A stretch of 10,241 bases of DNA from Marinagarivorans sp. UBA5868 (GTDB lineage Bacteria > Pseudomonadota > Gammaproteobacteria > Pseudomonadales > Cellvibrionaceae): positions 900 through 11,140 of the forward strand of contig DJFQ01000140.1 of NCBI GenBank assembly GCA_002432095.1, read 5' to 3'. Under the pieces are notes generated by a model. That model ran no database searches and was not told the origin of the DNA. It worked only from the letters and a program-made list of their open reading frames with translations. A program made the position numbers and the translations under genes. Positions 7,576 to 10,241 of the stretch are shown one piece after another (the stretch's first letter is position 1; every line of letters begins with the position of its first letter).

Positions 7576-7842
7576 TCAATTATACTGAATGGTGGTTCGA
7601 AGCGTTTGTCCGATCTGCTGCTCTTTACATATAGATTTAATGATACTTGGATCGGTATCCAATTCAATTTGTTGTAAATCGAGACTGCTTGGAAACTCGT
7701 TGAGATTGAACGAAGAACCAGCACTGCTGGCGAGTGTGGACCGAACATCTGCTCGGCTAAAAAATGTTGATATTGAGTTAGAGATTGCGAGCTCAGATTT
7801 ATTATCTTCGCTAATTCTTTCAAGCTTCTGCAGGGATATGTG
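7576..7842 (-). pseudogene. Start-less 88-codon frame, possible broken C-terminal half of the small membrane protein
   Basis: After a TAG at 7843-7845, one minus-strand frame is open for 88 codons to a TGA at 7576. Its translation (HISLQKLERISEDNKSEL near the start, IGQTLRTTIQYN at the end) has the mix of charged and polar residues of a real soluble domain, with a short coiled-coil-like opening. It has no ATG or GTG start and no ribosome binding site. It lies directly behind the 52-aa single-pass membrane protein in another frame. The simplest reading is an ancestral ~140-aa protein with cytoplasmic N-terminus, one membrane helix and a periplasmic domain, split by a frameshift and a nonsense change. 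Overlapping frames are less protein-like but cannot be excluded. No family is recognised. Confidence 0.35.
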
Positions 7843-7846
7843 CTAA

Positions 7847-8005
7847 TCACGAGCGAGCAAATAGCCAGATCATCAGAAATATTGCTGCCATAGCCGCGGC
7901 TGATAAACCGTAAATTTTTCGCCGGTGAATTGTTGTCGGAACCATCTCTTCAGTCTTTATACTCTGTGGGTCTCGGATCACAATTTTGCCGGCGGCTTGC
8001 GCCAT
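7847..8005 (-). CDS. Small single-pass membrane protein, hypothetical
   Basis: The protein has 52 residues. I chose the ATG at 8005, which has AAAGG a few bases upstream; a GTG at 8035 is the alternative and would overlap the same motif. The first ~30 residues are polar (KIVIRDPQSIKTEEMVPTTI), then HRRK precedes a single hydrophobic helix (IYGLSAAAMAAIFLMIWLF) ending four residues before the stop. Positive charges before the helix predict an N-in topology with essentially no periplasmic part. It could be a genuine small tail-anchored protein, or the surviving N-terminal half of a broken membrane-anchored protein (see 7576-7842). It lies about 60 bases downstream of a terminator and lacks an obvious promoter. 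No family is recognised. Confidence 0.5.
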   Translation of the reverse strand: MAQAAGKIVIRDPQSIKTEEMVPTTIHRRKIYGLSAAAMAAIFLMIWLFARS

Positions 8006-8066
8006 GAATGCCTTTGGATCGTGCCTTAGGCGCACGATGGAATAAGAAATCGAAGAAAACCTATCG

Positions 8067-8102
8067 ACCGCGAGCAGCCACTCTGCGGTGGCTGCTCGCG
8101 GT
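8067..8102 (-). terminator. Hairpin terminator of the beta-barrel gene
   Basis: A perfect 14-bp GC-rich inverted repeat (8068-8081 and 8088-8101, arm CCGCGAGCAGCCAC) with a 6-base loop lies a few bases past the TAG of the barrel gene; an A-T pair extends it to 8067/8102. On the minus strand a T-rich run (GGTTTTCTTCG) follows a few bases later, consistent with intrinsic termination of that gene. Confidence 0.75.
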
Positions 8103-8106
8103 TTAT

Positions 8107-8721
8107 CTACCGATACCCGTAAGAAACTGCTATCCCCACTGCGTTATCGATATCACCACTGAAATAACTTTTGTAATGCACGCCCAAAGTCCAGGCTTGT
8201 CCCAGTCGTACACCTGCACCGAGCAGGCCGTAAAAGCCGCCGTCGATGTCGATGTCTTCTTCGTAACAGTTGGAACAATTGCTGATGCTGCGGTCGGAGG
8301 CAACCATTACGGACATGCCGGCGCGTGCGGTGACGTAGGTTTTCTCGCTAGGACCAAAAAATCTTTTGTAACCCAATTCTCCGTATATCGGCATACCGCT
8401 GGCGTCGGAGCTTTTGTACCCGCCAGTGGTGTCCTGGCTGAAAGTGCCTTCGTCGTCGTACGGCAGAAATTGGATGCCGAGGGTAACGGAGTAATGTGAG
8501 CGGAAGAAATATTCACCTTCGATATTCAGAGCAGTTGCGGAGTCGTCGATGAATTCCTGATACGCCTGCTCTTTATCAAACGAAACTTGCTCAACGCCGA
8601 AATTAAAAGCCCAGGTTCCGGAAGGATCAAAGCTGCCGTTGGATTCCTGTGCGTGGACGTTGGTAGCGAGGATAAGGCCGGAGACCAGGCTGGTCAGGAC
8701 CAGGGAGGAAACGCTTCTCAT
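8107..8721 (-). CDS. Small outer-membrane beta-barrel protein (OmpA/OmpW-like fold)
   Basis: The protein has 204 residues. The ATG at 8721 follows AGGA by about 7 bases. Residues 1-24 are a signal peptide cut after VHA. The mature part (~180 residues) alternates hydrophobic and polar residues in strand-like stretches (ALNIEGEYFFRSHYSVTLGI, IYGELGYKRFFG, TYVTARAGMSVMV, GFYGLLGAGVRLG, AVGIAVSYGY), fitting an eight-stranded barrel of the OmpA-like transmembrane or OmpW-like type. There is no peptidoglycan-binding OmpA domain. One predicted loop contains NCSNCYEEDIDID (Cys149, Cys152 and an acidic run), which is unusual in such barrels. The gene stands alone, with its own promoter upstream and a strong terminator downstream. 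Substrate or function cannot be told from the sequence. Confidence 0.8.
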   Translation of the reverse strand: MRSVSSLVLTSLVSGLILATNVHAQESNGSFDPSGTWAFNFGVEQVSFDKEQAYQEFIDDSATALNIEGEYFFRSHYSVTLGIQFLPYDDEGTFSQDTTGGYKSSDASGMPIYGELGYKRFFGPSEKTYVTARAGMSVMVASDRSISNCSNCYEEDIDIDGGFYGLLGAGVRLGQAWTLGVHYKSYFSGDIDNAVGIAVSYGYR

Positions 8722-8751
8722 AAAAATTCCTGTAAATAGTGATCAGTTCCA

Positions 8752-8771
8752 AGGCCCGCTTGGAGCGGGTG
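8752..8771 (-). other. Leader hairpin upstream of the beta-barrel gene
   Basis: CCCGC and GCGGG flank a 5-base loop in the expected 5' leader, between the promoter and the ribosome binding site. It is short and could be chance; a role in mRNA stability or translation control is possible. Confidence 0.3.
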
Positions 8772-8779
8772 CGGAGCAG

Positions 8780-8808
8780 ATTATCATAGGCGAATGTTAT
8801 GGTGTGAC
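8780..8808 (-). promoter_or_regulatory. Probable promoter of the beta-barrel gene
   Basis: On the minus strand, GTCACA (-35-like, four of six consensus bases) and GATAAT (-10, five of six) lie 17 bases apart, about 60 bases before the ATG at 8721. The -10 is embedded in TATGATAAT, so an alternative register (TATGAT) is also good. The barrel gene has no close upstream partner, which fits a promoter here. Confidence 0.45.
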
Positions 8809-8901
8809 TACCTTTTAAGCGTCAGGAGGGTTCTGAGGCAGGCGCACTGAAATGCCAATAATGGAATTCTCTTTGTCACAGATATGCCGCTTCACAGTTG
8901 A

Positions 8902-9873
8902 TTAGCGGCCGAGCAACCAATCAGCCGGAACAGATTGAATGTCCTCTGGAATAAGGTCTCCATTTTCATCAACGGTTATTAAAAACAGTTGAGAATCGGT
9001 CGGATCTATCGTGATCGAAACCACGGATTTTTCTGCGCCACTCACCAGTACCTCTCCATTCAAAAACTCACTTTCGCCTCCCGAGAGAAATTTAAGCTCA
9101 ATGGGAGTTCGTGTAGTCACCTCCACCATGCCAAGCAGATCTGATCTACTGATAAGCCCATCGAATTCCCAATACGAAACACTTTCCTGCCGATCATAGG
9201 TTTCGTTGAAAACAAAATCTTTGCAGGATTCCACGAGGTCGTCGAGGTCGAACCAGGTCACTTGCCAGTCCTTGCAGGTCACTTGATAAATGTCAGCATC
9301 AGGAGATCGCGTTTCAAGCAGATTCAGCGTTCCACTGAGAGAGTACCAAGCGGGGTTTGCAACCGTTTCCGTTGAATATTCGTGAGTGAAAATAAAATCT
9401 AAGTAGGAAAAGTCCAGGTCATAATAATCGTCGCCGCCCCTTTCCAATGCGGGTTCTACAATATTCACCAGCCGCTGGATATACCCATCATATTGCCCGT
9501 AGCTAGAGCGACACGCGCTGAAACTGAGTTCCAGACTGTCGCCCGCATTGCGCTGGGAATTGCTGGCATCTTGTTCCTGCAGAGTAAAACTGTAAGAGCC
9601 GAAATAGTCGCAATTTATTTGTGTTTGATCTGGCAGCAAGTGGCCAAAATAAAAGTTTGGGTATTCATCTACCAGCACCGGTAAATGAGTATTCAGTCCA
9701 TCAAATATATTAAAAACCGATTGGACAACAGGCAGGGCGTTATCGCTGGTTATTTTCAGGTATGACTCTGGATCGTTGCCGGACGATGAATTCCCGCGCG
9801 AACTCGAACCATCGCTGCAGCCGAATAAGACGATGGCGTAAAACCAAAAAGCCGATAGGTTTCTATGGTTCAT
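8902..9873 (-). CDS. Predicted outer-membrane lipoprotein, function unknown
   Basis: The protein has 323 residues. The ATG at 9873 has CGGGAAA a few bases upstream. A short signal peptide (SAFWFYAIVLFGC) ends in an acceptable lipobox, LFGC, with Cys19 as the lipidation site; Ser at +2 predicts sorting to the outer membrane. A flexible Ser/Gly tether follows (SDGSSSRGNSSSGNDPE), then an acidic ~280-residue domain rich in aromatic residues and beta-strand-like segments, with further Cys in INCDY, SACRS, VTCKDW and ESCKDF that could pair as disulfides. No known domain is recognised. It is neither overlapping nor tightly spaced with uvrD (about 140 bases) or the barrel gene (about 180 bases), so it is probably its own transcription unit. 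The Ser-rich tether echoes the polyserine style of the LPMO gene. Confidence 0.75.
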   Translation of the reverse strand: MNHRNLSAFWFYAIVLFGCSDGSSSRGNSSSGNDPESYLKITSDNALPVVQSVFNIFDGLNTHLPVLVDEYPNFYFGHLLPDQTQINCDYFGSYSFTLQEQDASNSQRNAGDSLELSFSACRSSYGQYDGYIQRLVNIVEPALERGGDDYYDLDFSYLDFIFTHEYSTETVANPAWYSLSGTLNLLETRSPDADIYQVTCKDWQVTWFDLDDLVESCKDFVFNETYDRQESVSYWEFDGLISRSDLLGMVEVTTRTPIELKFLSGGESEFLNGEVLVSGAEKSVVSITIDPTDSQLFLITVDENGDLIPEDIQSVPADWLLGR

Positions 9874-10016
9874 AGTTTTCCCGAAAATCTGGATTGTTTT
9901 TGCTGAACTCTCGCGCAGTCACCACATGGTAGTGCCGACTTGAGGCGAATAGGTTTCAGTACAGCTCAAGGTTCGGGATTTATCTAGGCGCGTTGGCAAG
10001 TATTGTCGTGTTGACG

Positions 10017-10241
10017 TCAAACCGGTTCGAGTTTGGCATACTGCACCACCAACCATTTAGTCCCCTCCCGACCAAAATTCACCTGCACCCGGCTAGACGC
10101 ACCGCGGCCTTCGAATTGCAAAATCGTGCCCTCGCCAAACATGGGATGGCGCACTTCCTGGCCGAGGAAATAGGGTATGTCCATGTCAGCTTGTGCAGGC
10201 GTGGAATAAAAAGTCGCAGGGCGGACGATGGTGCTTTTTAG
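10017..10241 (-). CDS. uvrD: DNA helicase II UvrD, C-terminal fragment
   Basis: The last 74 codons of a minus-strand gene that enters from the right edge. The end, YFLGQEVRHPMFGEGTILQF ... VQVNFGREGTKWLVVQYAKLEPV, is the characteristic UvrD C-terminal Tudor-like domain: G.xVRHxxFGEGxI, then an EGxGxxxRVQVNF strand, then KWLxxxYAKLExV. This domain is linked to contacts with RNA polymerase and other partners. UvrD is a superfamily 1 3'-5' helicase that removes the incised oligonucleotide in nucleotide excision repair and acts in mismatch repair. The helicase motifs lie outside the window. It is the best-conserved gene seen here and marks this flank as chromosomal backbone. Confidence 0.93.
   Translation of the reverse strand, partial: LKSTIVRPATFYSTPAQADMDIPYFLGQEVRHPMFGEGTILQFEGRGASSRVQVNFGREGTKWLVVQYAKLEPV

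Noticed and set aside
7527..7850. Minus-strand frame of 107 codons starting GTG at the stop of the 52-aa protein, and an opposing plus-strand frame at 7589-7846
   Set aside because: There is no ribosome binding site, and the composition is rich in Ser, Tyr, Trp and Cys without domain-like pattern. The third overlapping frame (7576-7842) looks more like real protein.
8876..8896. Two TCACA motifs resembling half of a CRP site
   Set aside because: They are direct, not inverted, repeats and lie just downstream of the lipoprotein stop codon, not at a promoter.
9942..9973. CTTGAG ... CTCAAG inverted repeat after uvrD
   Set aside because: Only 6 bp of stem with a 20-base spacer and no T-tract; too weak to call a terminator.
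10011..10020. Perfect palindrome TTGACGTCAA at the uvrD stop codon
   Set aside because: Ten bases, half inside the end of uvrD, with no second site and no promoter placed to make it an operator; it may be chance.
9993..10241. Plus-strand frame of 82 codons at the right edge
   Set aside because: The opposite strand encodes an unmistakable UvrD C-terminus, so this is a shadow.

Overview
The window looks like a chromosomal segment from a polysaccharide-degrading gammaproteobacterium of the Cellvibrionaceae type (Cellvibrio, Saccharophagus, Teredinibacter). This rests on the long polyserine linker joining the end of an AA10 lytic polysaccharide monooxygenase to a CBM2 module, and on a uvrD tail of gammaproteobacterial type. 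The genus is an inference; no rRNA or marker gene is present.

Layout. 1-597 (+) is the 3' part of the AA10-polySer-CBM2 gene, followed by a strong hairpin terminator (599-636). 637-1197 is non-coding and holds two diverged copies of a ~190 bp repeat 284 bp apart, with several inverted repeats. Every gene from 1198 to the right end is on the minus strand. Read in transcription order from the right, they are: the last 74 codons of uvrD (10017-10241); a Ser/Gly-tethered lipoprotein of unknown role (8902-9873); a small outer-membrane beta-barrel protein (8107-8721) with its own promoter and terminator; a 52-aa single-pass membrane protein (7847-8005) followed by a start-less 88-codon reading frame that may be its broken continuation; and a four-gene RHS cluster (7193 to 1198).

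The RHS cluster is the most interesting part. Gene 1 (258 aa) is a Sec-exported protein with two Ig/FN3-like domains and a short YD-repeat tail. Gene 2 (679 aa) is a Sec-exported RHS amino-terminal-type protein ending in YD repeats. Gene 3 (866 aa) is a Sec-exported YD-repeat protein with a complete RHS-associated core and a variable 183-aa C-terminal region. Gene 4 (128 aa) is a polytopic membrane protein whose start lies one base past the gene 3 stop. The order 'RHS core, variable tail, tiny adjacent AT-rich membrane gene' is that of a polymorphic toxin with a membrane immunity protein. The Sec signals suggest an export route other than T6SS. The toxin/immunity roles are inferred; no catalytic toxin motif was recognised in the tail.

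The rest is ordinary accessory and housekeeping material. No tRNA, rRNA, CRISPR array or intact insertion sequence was seen.
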